Below, in pieces: positions 45,539 to 56,370 of a DNA stretch of 64,000 nucleotides. The notes under the pieces are model-generated. The model was not told where the DNA came from. It saw only the letters and a list, made by a program, of their open reading frames with translations, and searched no databases. The stretch comes from Comamonadaceae bacterium. Its GTDB lineage: Bacteria; Pseudomonadota; Gammaproteobacteria; Burkholderiales; Burkholderiaceae_C. Made by a program: the position numbers and the translations under genes. The DNA lies in contig CANFWV010000008.1 in NCBI GenBank assembly GCA_947450695.1, positions 1 to 64,000 of the forward strand, written 5' to 3'. Each line of letters starts with the position of its first letter. Position 1 is the first letter of the stretch.

Positions 45539-46779
45539 AGCCGGCCTCCGCGCATCAACACGCGATTTTCATAGTCAATGCGCAGCACCACCGCCAGCGC
45601 TACCAAGTTCATCAGAATCGCTGAACCGCCATAACTCATCAGCGGCAAGGTCAAACCCTTGGTCGGTAAGGCGCCCAGGTTCACACCCATGTTGATGAAG
45701 GTCTGAAAACCCATCCAAATGCCGACCCCTTGGGCCACCAGACCCGCAAACAAACGGTCCAAGGCAATGGACTGTCGACCGATGTGAATGATCCGGCGCG
45801 TGAGCCACATGAACAGACCCAGCGCGGTCAGTACGCCCAGCAAGCCAAATTCTTCACCAATCACGGCCAATAAAAAGTCGGTGTGCGCTTCTGGCAGCCA
45901 ATGTAATTTTTCGACGCTACCCCCCAGCCCAACACCAAAAAATTCGCCCCGGCCAAAGGCAATCAATGAATGCGACAGCTGGTATCCCTTGCCCAGCGCA
46001 TGCTTGGCATCCCACGGATCGAGGTAGGCAAAAATCCGTTCACGCCGCCATTCACTCAACGCCACCATGAGGCCAAAGGCGATCACCACGACGGTAGAAA
46101 TCACAAAGAACATGCGGGCGTTCACGCCGCCCAAAAACAGGATGCCCATGGCGATGACCGAAATCACCATGAAGGCGCCCATATCTGGTTCGGCCAGCAG
46201 CAATACGCCGACCACCGCCACGGCAGCGGCCATTGGCAAGACAGCGCGGAAAAACCGTTCCTTCACATCCATCTTGCGCACCATGTAGTCGGCGGCATAG
46301 ATAAGCACGGCAAACTTGGCCAGCTCAGAGGGCTGAAAGTTCATGAACCCGAGCGAGATCCAGCGACGGGCGCCGTTCACCCCCTTGCCGACAAAAGGCA
46401 GCAACACCAAACCGAGCATGACCAGCGAGCCGATGAACAGCCAAGGTGCGAATTTTTCCCAAGCAGACAGGGGCACCTGAAAAGTGATCAGCGCCACGAT
46501 AAAGGCCAAGCACACCGACAAAATGTGTCGGATCAGAAAGTGGTTGTGCGCATAACGCGAAAATCTTGGGTTGTCGGGCATCGCGATAGAGGCCGAATAC
46601 ACCATGATCAAACCCCACAACACGAGCGCCAGCGTCACACCCACCAAGGCCTGGTCAAAGCCAAGCAAGCGCACCGGTGCAGAGTTGCTGATACGGTCCA
46701 GACTGGTGCGAACGGGCAACTGTTCATGGCCGTCCTGCTGCGCACCGAACCAACCCACCAGACGGGCACTGAGGCTCAT
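45535..46779 (-). CDS. ftsW: FtsW, SEDS division glycosyltransferase
   Basis: 414 residues, SEDS glycan polymerase of the divisome that acts with FtsI. About ten membrane segments, [40 protein letters not shown] and [11 protein letters not shown]-terminal ~40 residues are cytoplasmic. The start overlaps the murD stop at 46776. Confidence 0.96.
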   Translation of the reverse strand: MSLSARLVGWFGAQQDGHEQLPVRTSLDRISNSAPVRLLGFDQALVGVTLALVLWGLIMVYSASIAMPDNPRFSRYAHNHFLIRHILSVCLAFIVALITFQVPLSAWEKFAPWLFIGSLVMLGLVLLPFVGKGVNGARRWISLGFMNFQPSELAKFAVLIYAADYMVRKMDVKERFFRAVLPMAAAVAVVGVLLLAEPDMGAFMVISVIAMGILFLGGVNARMFFVISTVVVIAFGLMVALSEWRRERIFAYLDPWDAKHALGKGYQLSHSLIAFGRGEFFGVGLGGSVEKLHWLPEAHTDFLLAVIGEEFGLLGVLTALGLFMWLTRRIIHIGRQSIALDRLFAGLVAQGVGIWMGFQTFINMGVNLGALPTKGLTLPLMSYGGSAILMNLVALAVVLRIDYENRVLMRGGRL

Positions 46780-48347
46780 ATGGAAACTCCTGAGTCCAGC
46801 GCCAGCGCCTGCACCGCATCACAGAAAACCTGAGCCCGGTGGCCATAGTGGTCGAACATGTCGAAGCTGGCGCAAGCCGGCGACATCAGCACGGCGTCGC
46901 CAACCTGCGCCACGCTGGCGGCGAGATCAACGGCGGCAGCCATTGAATCGGCCGCCAACATGTCAACACCGGTGCATTCAAGTGCAGCTTGAATCAAAGG
47001 CGCGTCGCGCCCGATCAGCACCACGGTCCGCACATAGCGCGCCACCGGCTCGGCCAGCGGCGTAAAGTCTTGCCCCTTGCCTTCACCACCCAAAATCAAC
47101 ACCAAGCGGCGGTCTGGGCCCAGTCCGTTGAGAGCGGCAACAGTAGCGCCGACGTTGGTGCCTTTGCTGTCGTCAAAGTATTCGACATCGTTGACTACTG
47201 CGACGGACTCGAGCCGGTGCGGCTCACCGCGGTAGTCGCGCAGGCCGTGTAACAACGGTGCCATCGTGCAGCCGATGGCGTTCGCCAAGCCCAAAGCGGC
47301 CAGCGCATTGGTGGCGTTGTGACGACCGCGAATGTGCAAGGCATCGACCGGCATCAAGCGCTGGACGTAGACAGGGATTTCTTCGTCGCGCCGGCGCTTG
47401 ATGGTTTCGTCGGCTTCTGACGCACGCACCAACCAAGCCATGCCGTTGACGGTTTCAATGCCGTAGTCGCCAGGACTTTGCGGCACATCACCGCCAAAAG
47501 TTTGAATGTGGCGCAGCTGTTTTCCCTTGACCAACGCCGGTAGAACGGCCATGACCTGAGGGTCATCGCGGTTCAGCAGCATGGCGCCGGTGTGGCCGTA
47601 AACAGCTGACTTGGCACGCACGTAGGCAGCCATCGATCCATGCCAATCGAGATGGTCTTGGCTGATGTTCAGCACCGTCGCGACGCTCGGTTCAAAGTTG
47701 CTGACTTCGTCCAATTGAAAGCTCGACAGCTCCAGCACCCACACATCGGGCAGCGCGTCTGTGTCTATGCAGGTCTGCAAGGTGTCGAGCAGTGTGGGGC
47801 CAATATTGCCCGCCACCGCGACGCTTTTGCCGGCACGTTGCACCAGCTGACCGGTCAGCGAGGTGACGGTGGTTTTACCGTTGGTGCCGGTGATGGCGAT
47901 GACTTTGGGGCGGTAAGCAAGTTTCGGGGCCGCCTCATCAGGCAACTCGACTGGCGCTTCCGAATCGACTTGTGGTACTACCGCTGGTGCTTCAATTAGC
48001 GTTTCACCAAGCTCTTGCAGTGCCTCTGCGAATAAAGTCAGTTCGTTGCCGCATGGCACGCCCATCTCTTTGGCTGCTTGCAGCACCGGAGCAATCTCAG
48101 CGGGCGACAAACCGGGGCTGCGCAACATCAAATCAAAGTGCTCTGCGCTGTTCATGAGTTCTACAAAATCACCGGCGACAAATGTCACGGCAGGCCACTC
48201 TTGCTGCAAGGCGGCCAACTGCGGCGGTGCAGCACGGGTGTCGGCCACTGTGACGCGGCAGCCATGACGCGCGCACCAACGTGCCAACGCCAGGCCGGAC
48301 AAGCCGAGCCCCAGCACCAGTACATGTTGATTCGCTAAATTTTTCAT
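46776..48347 (-). CDS. murD: MurD, UDP-MurNAc-L-Ala--D-glutamate ligase (with insertions)
   Basis: 523 residues from ATG 48347 ([18 protein letters not shown]), about 80 more than E. coli Mur[16 protein letters not shown] (UDP site), [14 protein letters not shown] (ATP) and [11 protein letters not shown] are intact. Extra material is an acidic, Pro/Val-rich insertion after [12 protein letters not shown], before the ATP domain (~120-155), and a basic/Glu-rich insertion near [18 protein letters not shown]. Both look like surface loops. Confidence 0.96.
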   Translation of the reverse strand: MKNLANQHVLVLGLGLSGLALARWCARHGCRVTVADTRAAPPQLAALQQEWPAVTFVAGDFVELMNSAEHFDLMLRSPGLSPAEIAPVLQAAKEMGVPCGNELTLFAEALQELGETLIEAPAVVPQVDSEAPVELPDEAAPKLAYRPKVIAITGTNGKTTVTSLTGQLVQRAGKSVAVAGNIGPTLLDTLQTCIDTDALPDVWVLELSSFQLDEVSNFEPSVATVLNISQDHLDWHGSMAAYVRAKSAVYGHTGAMLLNRDDPQVMAVLPALVKGKQLRHIQTFGGDVPQSPGDYGIETVNGMAWLVRASEADETIKRRRDEEIPVYVQRLMPVDALHIRGRHNATNALAALGLANAIGCTMAPLLHGLRDYRGEPHRLESVAVVNDVEYFDDSKGTNVGATVAALNGLGPDRRLVLILGGEGKGQDFTPLAEPVARYVRTVVLIGRDAPLIQAALECTGVDMLAADSMAAAVDLAASVAQVGDAVLMSPACASFDMFDHYGHRAQVFCDAVQALALDSGVSI

Positions 48348-49522
48348 CGAAGTTTCAAGGTCGACAAACCGACCAGACAGAGCAGCATGGTGATGATCCA
48401 AAAACGCACCACCACTTGCGTTTCTTTCCAACCACTTTTCTCAAAATGATGGTGCAGAGGTGCCATCTTCAGGATGCGCCGACCGGTGCCGTATTTGCGT
48501 TTGGTGTATTTGAAATATGTCACCTGCAGCATGACCGACAAGGCTTCGACCACGAAGATGCCGCCCATGATGGCCAGCACGATTTCTTGGCGCACGATGA
48601 CTGCGATGGTGCCGAGCGCAGCGCCCAGCGCCAGCGCACCCACGTCACCCATGAAGACCTGTGCCGGATGCGTGTTGAACCACAAGAAAGCCAAGCCAGC
48701 GCCCGCCATGGCAGCGCAAAAAATCAGAAGTTCACCGGCACCGGGGATATAGGGGAAGAACAGGTACTTGGAATAAACCGAGCTGCCCGTCACATAAGCA
48801 AATACGCCCAATGCAGACCCCACCATCACCACCGGCATGATGGCCAGACCATCAAGCCCGTCGGTCAGGTTCACGGCGTTGCTAGAACCCACAATCACCA
48901 GGTAGGTGAGGATGACAAAACCGACGACGCCCAGCGGATAGCTGACTAATTTGAAGAAAGGCAAAAACAGGCCAGCCTGCGGAGGCAGGTTGACGTCAAA
49001 ACCCGACTTGACCCAATTCACGAACAGCTCAAACACACGCAGGTTCGAGCTTTCTGAAATGCTGAACACCAGGTACAGCGCCGCGACCAGCCCGATCAGC
49101 GATTGCCAAAGATACTTGTCCCGGGAGCGCATGCCTTCAGGGTCTTTGTTGACCACTTTTTTCCAGTCATCGACCCAGCCGATGGCACCAAAACCCAGCG
49201 TCACCAGCAGAACGATCCAGACAAAGCGATTGCTCAGGTCAGACCACAACAAGGTCGAAATCGCAATCGCCAGCAGAATCAACACGCCGCCCATGGTCGG
49301 CGTGCCGCTTTTGCTCAAGTGCGTTTGCATGGCGTACTCGCGAATCGGCTGCCCGATCTTCAACGCTGTCAGGCGGCGAATGACAATCGGACCGGCGATC
49401 AAGCCAATCAGCAAGGCCGTGAGTGCGGCCATGACGGCGCGCAAGGTGAGGTATTGGAAAACCCGAAAAAACCCGAATTCGGGCGACAAGGTTTGCAACC
49501 ACTGAGCCAGACTCAAGAACAT
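48344..49522 (-). CDS. mraY: MraY, phospho-MurNAc-pentapeptide translocase
   Basis: 392 residues. Transfers phospho-MurNAc-pentapeptide to undecaprenyl phosphate to form lipid I. About ten membrane segments, with KSGTPTMGG, the DD pair of [18 protein letters not shown] and the HHHFEKSGW motif of the active-site loop. Overlaps murD by four bases and murF by ten. Confidence 0.97.
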   Translation of the reverse strand: MFLSLAQWLQTLSPEFGFFRVFQYLTLRAVMAALTALLIGLIAGPIVIRRLTALKIGQPIREYAMQTHLSKSGTPTMGGVLILLAIAISTLLWSDLSNRFVWIVLLVTLGFGAIGWVDDWKKVVNKDPEGMRSRDKYLWQSLIGLVAALYLVFSISESSNLRVFELFVNWVKSGFDVNLPPQAGLFLPFFKLVSYPLGVVGFVILTYLVIVGSSNAVNLTDGLDGLAIMPVVMVGSALGVFAYVTGSSVYSKYLFFPYIPGAGELLIFCAAMAGAGLAFLWFNTHPAQVFMGDVGALALGAALGTIAVIVRQEIVLAIMGGIFVVEALSVMLQVTYFKYTKRKYGTGRRILKMAPLHHHFEKSGWKETQVVVRFWIITMLLCLVGLSTLKLR

Positions 49523-50901
49523 GTGTTCTCCTTTGTATTGGCCGTGGCTTGTTTTGAAATGGACTCCACCACGCGCTCCATCTTCATGAAGCGAGAACCT
49601 TTGACCAGCACACTGACGCAGTCGGGCACAGCGCGTTGAACGTCCTCCAACAAGGCCTCAAAGGCGACGTGATGACGTGCGCCCGGAAAAGCTTCTGCCG
49701 TGTGACGCATCAGCTCACCCGTGCAGACCAACTGGTCAATGCCGCGTTGAAGCGCATGTAAGCCGATCTCTGTGTGAAATTCTGGTCCACGATCACCGAC
49801 CTCGCCCATGTCGCCCAAGACCAGCAAACGCGGTCCCGGCAACTCAGCCAACACATCGATGGCCGCGCAGACTGAATCAGGATTCGCGTTGTAACTGTCG
49901 TCAATCAAAACAAGGGAGCGGCCATTAAGCATCAGCGGCAGTGCGCGTGAACGGCCTTTGACCGGTGTGAAGACCGTCAGGCCTTCTGCAATCGCGTTCA
50001 GCGGTACGCCAGCAGCCAAGGCGCACGCAGTCGCGGCCAAGGCATTTTTCACGTTGTGGCGTCCGGCCACATTCAACTCAAAAGTCACAGGACCGAGTGG
50101 CGTCTGTGCCTGCACTTGCCAGCGCATGCCAGTCCATTCGGCACTCGCCGTCACGTCCGCTTGGCCCCTTAGCGCGAAGGTCATCACGCGACGGGTTCCT
50201 GCCAATGCACGCCACAGCGGCGCGTACTCGTCATCTGCAGGAAAGACGGCGACACCCTCCGCCGGCAGCACGCTCAGCACGGTACCATTTTCAAGCGCTA
50301 CCGCCTCGACACTCTCCATGAATTCGAGGTGCTCGCGTTGGGCGTTGTTGACGAGCGCCACTGTCGGCTGCGTCATGGCGGCCAAGCCGGCGATTTCACC
50401 CGGGTGGTTCATGCCCAGCTCGACCACACCCACAGCGTGATCGGCGCGCAAACGCAGCAAGGTCAAGGGCACGCCAATGTCGTTGTTGAAATTGCCTTCG
50501 GTGGCAAAGGCCTGCTCGCCTTTGAAGGCATGCAGGATGGACGCGATCATTTGCGTCACCGTCGTTTTGCCGTTGCTACCCGTGACAGCAATCAAAGGCA
50601 GCGAAAACTGCGAACGCCAGCCGGCCGCCAGTTGGCCCAATGCGGCTTTGCTGTCAGGCACTTGCAAACCCGACAAACCCGTCTCAGCCAAACCATGCTC
50701 AGCCAACGCAGCCACGGCACCGTGAGACGCCGCTTGGTTTAAAAAGTCATGCGCGTCAAATCGCTCTCCCTTGAGCGCCACAAACAAATCACCGGCTCGC
50801 AGACTGCGGGTGTCGGTGTGAACGCGCGAAAAACGCACAGACGCATCCCCCACCCACGTCGCCATGGGCAGATGCTGTTGAGCCTGGGCCAAGGTCATCA
50901 T
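49513..50901 (-). CDS. murF: MurF, UDP-MurNAc-tripeptide--D-Ala-D-Ala ligase
   Basis: 462 residues (MM start; either Met is possible). ATP loop [30 protein letters not shown] and [10 protein letters not shown] are present. Adds D-Ala-D-Ala made by Ddl. It overlaps murE by four bases (50898-50901). Confidence 0.97.
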   Translation of the reverse strand: MMTLAQAQQHLPMATWVGDASVRFSRVHTDTRSLRAGDLFVALKGERFDAHDFLNQAASHGAVAALAEHGLAETGLSGLQVPDSKAALGQLAAGWRSQFSLPLIAVTGSNGKTTVTQMIASILHAFKGEQAFATEGNFNNDIGVPLTLLRLRADHAVGVVELGMNHPGEIAGLAAMTQPTVALVNNAQREHLEFMESVEAVALENGTVLSVLPAEGVAVFPADDEYAPLWRALAGTRRVMTFALRGQADVTASAEWTGMRWQVQAQTPLGPVTFELNVAGRHNVKNALAATACALAAGVPLNAIAEGLTVFTPVKGRSRALPLMLNGRSLVLIDDSYNANPDSVCAAIDVLAELPGPRLLVLGDMGEVGDRGPEFHTEIGLHALQRGIDQLVCTGELMRHTAEAFPGARHHVAFEALLEDVQRAVPDCVSVLVKGSRFMKMERVVESISKQATANTKENTCS

Positions 50902-52412
50902 GACGTGTGGGCTGTTCCGGTAGATGCTGCTGCGGTGTAAGCGGCCAAAGCGAGTTCGGATTGTTCGCGGTCTGAGAATGGCTTGCGCACACCCTGGATG
51001 TCCTGGTAGCTTTCGTGCCCTTTGCCGGCGATCAGCACGACGTCTTGCGGCTGTGCCTGCTGCAATGCTGCGGCAATGGCCAATGCACGGTCCGGCTGCT
51101 GAAGAACAGGTGCAGTCGCTGGCATGCCCGCCAGAATTTGAGCGATGATGTCGCCCGCCTTTTCGCTGCGAGGGTTGTCACTGGTCAGCACGGTGTAGTC
51201 CGCATAGCGGCCGGCAACAGCGCCCATCAGGGGGCGCTTGCTGGCGTCACGGTCACCACCGCAACCAAACAGACACCAGAGTTTTCCACCGCGACTTTGC
51301 GCTTGCGGCTTGAGCGCTTGCAGCGTTTTTTCAAGCGCATCTGGCGTGTGCGCGTAATCAATCACAACCAGGGGCGCGGCTTCGGCGGTCAGGGTTTCCA
51401 TACGACCTGGCACCGGGCTCAGCTTGGCGCAAACACCCGCGATAGCCTTCAATGGCAAACCGAGACTGCGCAAAGCGCCAATCACGCCCAACAAATTAGA
51501 CACGTTGAATTCACCAACGACAGGGGCCGTGACTGGGCAGACCGACTCACCCTCGACCACGTCAAAACTCAGGGAATCTACGCCGTACTGAATTGAACGT
51601 GCCGCCAGTCGTGCTGGGCCTGTACACGAGACGGTCCAGACATCGAGTTTCTCCATCGCCAACACGGTCGCTAATTCAGCACCGCGCACGTCGTCAATAT
51701 TCACCACCGCGGCTTGCAAACCTGGCCAGTAAAACAGCTGCTCTTTAGCGGCCCAGTAGGCGGCCATGGAGCCGTGGTAGTCGAGGTGGTCTTGCGTGAA
51801 GTTGGTGAAGATAGCGGTGTGAATCTGTGTCGCATCCAACCGACGCTCTTCGATGCCAATCGAAGAGGCCTCGACGGCGCAAGCCACAAAACCTTCATCC
51901 ACAAGACAGCGCAGTTGCGACTGGAACAAGACCGGATCGGGTGTGGTCAGACCATTGAAAACCAGCGAACCTGGCTCACCAATGCCCAAGGTGCCCACCA
52001 CCGCGCAGTGCTGACCGAGTTGACTCAGCGCTTCAGCCATCCACCAAGCAGTGGATGTTTTGCCATTGGTGCCGGTGACGGCCACGACCGACAACTCTAA
52101 GCTCGGCTCAGAAAAGAAAGCGGCAGCAATCGGTGCAGCCGCGCTTTTAAGGCCAGCGTAAGTGGCGACGCGTTCATCAACCAAACTCTCGATCGCAGCG
52201 CCTTCAGCTTCAACGAGACACGCCGCAGCGCCTGCCGCCAAGACTTCCGGCACAAAACGCCGCGCATCGTTAGCAGCACCGGGCCAGGCTAGAAAGCCGT
52301 CGCCAGGCTTGACGCGCCGACTGTCCGCGACCAAGGTCCCGCTGACGTTCTGCCGCAACCAGCGTGCAGCCTCTTTGGGCGTTGTGAGTGCTTTGTGCAG
52401 ATGAGTGTTCAA
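50898..52412 (-). CDS. murE: MurE, UDP-MurNAc-tripeptide synthetase (meso-DAP)
   Basis: 504 residues. ATP loop AVTGTNGKTSTAWWM, YHGSMAAYWAAK and YAHTPDALEK, and the amino-acid selector TSDNPRSEKAGDI, which is the DNPR motif of meso-DAP-specific enzymes. Consistent with dapF and mpl in the same window. Four-base overlap with ftsI. Confidence 0.97.
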   Translation of the reverse strand: MNTHLHKALTTPKEAARWLRQNVSGTLVADSRRVKPGDGFLAWPGAANDARRFVPEVLAAGAAACLVEAEGAAIESLVDERVATYAGLKSAAAPIAAAFFSEPSLELSVVAVTGTNGKTSTAWWMAEALSQLGQHCAVVGTLGIGEPGSLVFNGLTTPDPVLFQSQLRCLVDEGFVACAVEASSIGIEERRLDATQIHTAIFTNFTQDHLDYHGSMAAYWAAKEQLFYWPGLQAAVVNIDDVRGAELATVLAMEKLDVWTVSCTGPARLAARSIQYGVDSLSFDVVEGESVCPVTAPVVGEFNVSNLLGVIGALRSLGLPLKAIAGVCAKLSPVPGRMETLTAEAAPLVVIDYAHTPDALEKTLQALKPQAQSRGGKLWCLFGCGGDRDASKRPLMGAVAGRYADYTVLTSDNPRSEKAGDIIAQILAGMPATAPVLQQPDRALAIAAALQQAQPQDVVLIAGKGHESYQDIQGVRKPFSDREQSELALAAYTAAASTGTAHTS

Positions 52413-54142
52413 AATGACTCCTCGACGGGACTGGTAACGATCTGGGGCTTGACCGCCACATCAGGGGGCAAGCCCATCATGCGCAAGGTCTGCTGAACTG
52501 TTTCGCTGAAAACGGGTGCGGCCACCACACCACCGAAATACTGGCCATTGCTGGGCTCATCGATCATCACGGCGACGATGATGCGTGGCGTTTCGATAGG
52601 TGCCATGCCGGTGAACCAGGAGCGATATTTGTTGCTGGCGTAGCCCTTACCGACCTGCTTGTGCGCAGTACCCGACTTTCCGCCCACCGAGTAACCGACG
52701 GTCTGCGCTAATTGCCCGGTGCCCCCAGGCGCCGCCGCCATTTGCAACATGCGGCGAACGGCATACGCGTTTTCAGGGGAGAACACCCGGACACCGACAG
52801 CAGGCTCCGTGCTTTTAAGCATGGTCAACGGAATGATCCGACCCTCGTGCGCGAAGGCCGTGTAGGAATGTGCCATCTGAAACAGCGAAGCCGACAGCCC
52901 GTAGCCATAGGCCATGGTGGCCTGCTCGACCGGTCGCCAAGTCTTCCAGGGCCGCACTCGGCCAGACACCGCGCCAGGAAACTGAATTTGTGGTTTCTGC
53001 CCATAACCCAAGGCCGTGTAGGTGTCCCACATCTCATGCGGACTCATCTTTTGCGCAATCTTCAACGCACCGACGTTGCTCGATTTTTGAATCACGCCCT
53101 CGACCGTCAATGTGCCGTAGTTGTGCGTGTCACTGATCGTGAAGCCGCCAATGTTGAACCGACCGGGTGACGTTTCGATGATCGTTTGCGGCGTCACACG
53201 TCCAGCCTCCAACGCCATCCCCACCGTGATCGGCTTCATCGTCGAACCAGGCTCGAAGGTGTCTGTTAACGCTCGATTTCGCAACTGCTCGCCGCTCAGG
53301 TTTTTACGATTATCAGGATCGAAACTAGGGTAATTAGCCAGCGCCAGTACTTCGCCCGTGACAGCATCAAGCACCACCACACTTCCGGCTTTGGCCTTGA
53401 ATGAAATCACCGTGTCGCGCAATTTCTGATAGGCAAAAAACTGCACCTTGCTATCGATCGACAACTGCAAGTCTTTTCCTTCCACCGGCGGTACTTGCTC
53501 GCGCACGTCTTCGACCACACGACCCAGCCGGTCTTTGATCACACGGCGCGAACCGGCACGTCCGTTGAGCTCCTTGTTGAATGTCAACTCCATGCCTTCC
53601 TGGCCCTGGTTTTCAACGTTCGCGAAACCCACCACGTGTGCGGTCGCTTCACCATCGGGGTACTGGCGCTTGTACTCTTTGCGCTGATAGATGCCCTTGA
53701 TATTCAGCTCAGCAATCTTCTTGGCCTCCGACTCGTCAACTTGCCTCTTGAGCCAGACAAAAGTTTTGTCTTCATCCGCGAGACGTTTTTCCAAGGTCTC
53801 CACGGGCATGTCAAGCAACCGCCCCAATTCGGCCAGCTGCGCCTTGCTCACCTCGACGTCCTCAGGAATAGCCCAAATGCTCTCCGCCGGGATGCTAGAG
53901 GCCAGAATCAGACCATTACGATCCAAAATTCGACCCCGGCTGGCAGGCAACTCCAGCGTCCGCACAAACCGCACCTCACCTTGACGTTGAAAAAATTCAT
54001 TGCCGAAAATTTGAATATGTGCGGCACGCGCCGCCAGACCGGCAAAACCCAAGGCGATGGCAGCCACAATGAATTTACTGCGCCAGACCGGCGTCTTGCT
54101 GGCCAGCAGCGGGCTTGAGCTGTAACGAACGCTGCGACTCAT
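52409..54142 (-). CDS. ftsI: FtsI (PBP3), division-specific transpeptidase
   Basis: 577 residues. One N-terminal membrane helix (FIVAAIALGFAGLAARAA, ~24-41), a PBP dimer-like domain, then the transpeptidase domain with FEPGSTMKPI (active Ser), KSSNVG and KSGTAHK. Class B penicillin-binding protein acting with FtsW. Starts overlapping ftsL by four bases. Confidence 0.97.
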   Translation of the reverse strand: MSRSVRYSSSPLLASKTPVWRSKFIVAAIALGFAGLAARAAHIQIFGNEFFQRQGEVRFVRTLELPASRGRILDRNGLILASSIPAESIWAIPEDVEVSKAQLAELGRLLDMPVETLEKRLADEDKTFVWLKRQVDESEAKKIAELNIKGIYQRKEYKRQYPDGEATAHVVGFANVENQGQEGMELTFNKELNGRAGSRRVIKDRLGRVVEDVREQVPPVEGKDLQLSIDSKVQFFAYQKLRDTVISFKAKAGSVVVLDAVTGEVLALANYPSFDPDNRKNLSGEQLRNRALTDTFEPGSTMKPITVGMALEAGRVTPQTIIETSPGRFNIGGFTISDTHNYGTLTVEGVIQKSSNVGALKIAQKMSPHEMWDTYTALGYGQKPQIQFPGAVSGRVRPWKTWRPVEQATMAYGYGLSASLFQMAHSYTAFAHEGRIIPLTMLKSTEPAVGVRVFSPENAYAVRRMLQMAAAPGGTGQLAQTVGYSVGGKSGTAHKQVGKGYASNKYRSWFTGMAPIETPRIIVAVMIDEPSNGQYFGGVVAAPVFSETVQQTLRMMGLPPDVAVKPQIVTSPVEESF

Positions 54143-54453
54143 GGCTTGCTTGAGGCCGGAACGGCCTTGACGGTTGTCGCAGCGGCAGCGGCTTGATCAG
54201 TCACATATTGCGTGATGGCGGCAGTCGCAGGCACCATCTGGAGCTTGTCCTTGGCCAGCTTGTCGACGCGCAACGGCGTCGCTTGTGAACGCCTTTCGGC
54301 CTGCAGGGTTTCGTTGTCGATGTCCAGCTTTCGACCTTGCGAGGTGGCTTTTTCAAGCTCAACGAAAATCCGCCGCGACTCGTATTGCGTGTGAACGACA
54401 AACAGCGCCGTCAGCAAGACCGCGATCAACAGCAACAAATTAAAGCGAGTCAT
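54139..54453 (-). CDS. ftsL: FtsL, divisome protein
   Basis: 104 residues from ATG 54453 (MTRFNLLLL); the ATG at 54462 would have its GGAG only one base away, while for 54453 the GGAG is 10 bases upstream. One membrane helix (FNLLLLIAVLLTALFVV) and a periplasmic coiled coil ending near residue 75, then an Ala/Thr-rich tail. It binds FtsB and FtsQ. Confidence 0.9.
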   Translation of the reverse strand: MTRFNLLLLIAVLLTALFVVHTQYESRRIFVELEKATSQGRKLDIDNETLQAERRSQATPLRVDKLAKDKLQMVPATAAITQYVTDQAAAAATTVKAVPASSKP

Positions 54454-54511
54454 GACCGACATGCTCCGGCGATGGCTCTGCAGGCGACCTGGGTCATGAC
54501 GGCAGTGACGT

Positions 54512-55429
54512 TCAAGCTGGCACCTCGGTGCGCTCGGCCACGCGCATCACGGCGCTGCGTGAGCGCGGGTTGCCGGAGACTTCAGCATCAGAGGGCTTGA
54601 CACGGCCCAGCGCGTTGAGCTTCATCGCCTTGGGTTCAGCAAACGGCGCACGGCGATCAAACACCTCGCGCGAATGCTCAGCGATGAACTGCTTGACGAT
54701 ACGGTCTTCGAGCGAGTGGAAACTGATCACCACCAGACGTCCTCCAGGTTGCAAGACTTTTAACGAAGCGACTAGCGCTTGTTGCAGCTCTTCAAGCTCG
54801 GCATTGATGAAAATCCGAAAAGCTTGAAATGTGCGCGTTGCAGGGTCCTTACCCGGCTCGCGGGTTTTGACCGCGCTAGCCACGACTTCGGCCAATTCAG
54901 CGGTGCTCCCAAGTGGGCCCCGTTCATTCCGCCGACGATCAATCGCCTTTGCAATCTGCCCAGCAAACCGTTCTTCGCCGTATTCACGTATGACCTCCGT
55001 CATGCTTTCTATGGATGCATCGGCCAGCCACTCGGCTACGCTCTGGCCACGGGTGGTGTCCATACGCATGTCGAGCGGTCCATTGCCGCGAAATGAAAAA
55101 CCGCGTGCCGCGTTGTCGATCTGCGGTGAACTCACGCCCAGATCCATCAAAATCCCGCTGGCACTGTTGGACGGCAACTCGGCCAAATGGCTGAAGCCTT
55201 CGTGGCGAATGCTGAAGCGCTGATCGTTGATCGTGGCCGCTTCTGCAATTGCATCCAAGTCTTTGTCGAACGCCGTCAGCCGCCCTTGCGGCGACAGCTT
55301 CGAGAGAATCAATCGTGAGTGACCGCCGCGCCCAAAGGTCGCGTCGATGTAATGTCCGTCCGGGTTGAGTTGCAGCGCATCGACTGCTTCGTTCAACAAG
55401 ACGGTGCGGTGTGTCCATGTGTCTTGCAC
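54512..55429 (-). CDS. rsmH: RsmH, 16S rRNA (cytosine-1402-N4)-methyltransferase
   Basis: 305 residues (old name MraW). SAM-binding [13 protein letters not shown], the [12 protein letters not shown] motif and [13 protein letters not shown] are conserved. It follows mraZ by 9 bases; start at 55429 ([12 protein letters not shown]) is the family start. Confidence 0.96.
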   Translation of the reverse strand: MQDTWTHRTVLLNEAVDALQLNPDGHYIDATFGRGGHSRLILSKLSPQGRLTAFDKDLDAIAEAATINDQRFSIRHEGFSHLAELPSNSASGILMDLGVSSPQIDNAARGFSFRGNGPLDMRMDTTRGQSVAEWLADASIESMTEVIREYGEERFAGQIAKAIDRRRNERGPLGSTAELAEVVASAVKTREPGKDPATRTFQAFRIFINAELEELQQALVASLKVLQPGGRLVVISFHSLEDRIVKQFIAEHSREVFDRRAPFAEPKAMKLNALGRVKPSDAEVSGNPRSRSAVMRVAERTEVPA

Positions 55430-55438
55430 CGTGATCTT

Positions 55439-55867
55439 TCAGAACGAAAAGTCCTTGAAGACGTCGGGCATTTCGCCCTTCATCTGCTCAGCCTCTTGAG
55501 CCGCGTAAGTGGCTGAATCCCACAATTCAAAGTAGCTGCCCATGCCGAGCAGCACCGTGTCCTTGCTGATGCCGGCAGCCGCCCGCAACTCAGGCGACAC
55601 CAGTACGCGGCCGGTTGCATCGAGCTCCACATCCATCGCGTTACCCAGAAAAATGCGCTTCCACCATTGCGCCTGCATGGGCAAGGAGGCGATCCGCTCG
55701 CGGAATTTTTCCCACTCATTGCGCGGGAAAATCATCAGGCAACCGTGCGGGTGTTTGGTGATAGTGAGCTGGCTTGCGGCGGTGGCGCTCAGCACGTCAC
55801 GGTGCCGGGTCGGCACAGAAAGCCGACCCTTAGCATCGAGAACAATGGAAGACGCGCCTTGGAACAC
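55439..55867 (-). CDS. mraZ: MraZ, transcriptional regulator of the dcw cluster
   Basis: 142 residues from GTG 55867 ([19 protein letters not shown]). Two AbrB-like swapped-hairpin domains with the [13 protein letters not shown] and [13 protein letters not shown] motifs that line up in the MraZ ring and contact DNA. AAAGG (55877-55881) serves as Shine-Dalgarno and is part of the last upstream repeat. MraZ represses its own operon in E. coli. First gene of the cluster. Confidence 0.94.
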   Translation of the reverse strand: MFQGASSIVLDAKGRLSVPTRHRDVLSATAASQLTITKHPHGCLMIFPRNEWEKFRERIASLPMQAQWWKRIFLGNAMDVELDATGRVLVSPELRAAAGISKDTVLLGMGSYFELWDSATYAAQEAEQMKGEMPDVFKDFSF

Positions 55868-55874
55868 TTGCTCA

Positions 55875-55921
55875 GACCTTTAAAACACTTTTCACCACAA
55901 AACTGCACTTTTCACCACTTT
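55875..55921 (-). promoter_or_regulatory. MraZ-type direct-repeat operator
   Basis: On the minus strand five 7-base repeats start every 10 bases: AAAGTGG (55921-55915), AAAGTGC (55911-55905), TTTGTGG (55901-55895), AAAGTGT (55891-55885) and AAAGGTC (55881-55875). AAAGTG(G/T) repeats are the described MraZ site in Mollicutes, and E. coli MraZ binds 10-bp-spaced direct repeats. The last copy overlaps the mraZ Shine-Dalgarno sequence. Confidence 0.8.
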
Positions 55922-55944
55922 ATCAGGAATCTGATGCGAAGCAA
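55917..55944 (-). promoter_or_regulatory. Candidate dcw-operon promoter
   Basis: On the minus strand TTGCTT (55944-55939), a 16-base spacer, and TAAAGT (55922-55917) preceded by TGA as an extended -10. The -10 overlaps the first MraZ repeat, which would give repression. The -35 is a poor match. Confidence 0.45.
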
Positions 55945-56370
55945 GTGGCGCTTAAGAATAATTTTCAATGAAATCAATGACTTAGAGCAGTTTTCGCAGA
56001 CTCTCGACAGATAAAAGTTGTTCTAAATTAAGCACTTAGCGAAGGCTGTGAAAGTGCTTTCTCAGGGATTTTTAAGATGAGGAAAAAATCTCAACGCAGC
56101 ATCCCATTGGCACGCGCCTTCAAGATGGATAGCCGCGCTTGGCTCGCCATGACGGGAATTTTTTGCTCGCCATGACGGATCAGTTGGATGCGCCAAGTCG
56201 AAGCGATCACGGCGGCCGACCCATCGGGGGGGGGTGCGTGAATTCGCAAAATATGGGTGCGGCTGAGCCTGCTTGGCTGGCCGCGCGGCCGATGACCGCA
56301 ATCTTCCAATCATCCAGCTGCTCTGACGCAAATTTTGCGCCAGAGACAGCGGGTGATTCGCGTTCAGTGC
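55945..56370. other. Gene-free interval between dksA and mraZ
   Basis: About 430 bp with only short, mutually contradictory frames. It contains the interspersed-repeat-like segment at 56119-56178 and an 8-bp hairpin (56324-56342, TGACGCAAATTTTGCGCCA) just downstream of dksA that lacks a T-run. No other structure is evident. Confidence 0.55.
56119..56178. repeat. Interspersed-repeat-like element with a duplicated 14-mer
   Basis: GCTCGCCATGACGG occurs at 56142-56155 and again at 56165-56178, 23 bases apart. The first copy is embedded in AAGATGGATAGCCGCGCTT-GGCTCGCCATGACGG, close to the widespread bacterial repeat ATTGCCGCGCTTCGCTCGCAATGACG. It is probably a degenerate, non-coding interspersed element. 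No flanking duplication or transposase. Confidence 0.55.

Noticed and set aside
55875-55921. The 10-bp repeats before mraZ as a CRISPR or satellite array
   Set aside because: Units are 7-base, few, without unique spacers; position and motif fit an MraZ operator.
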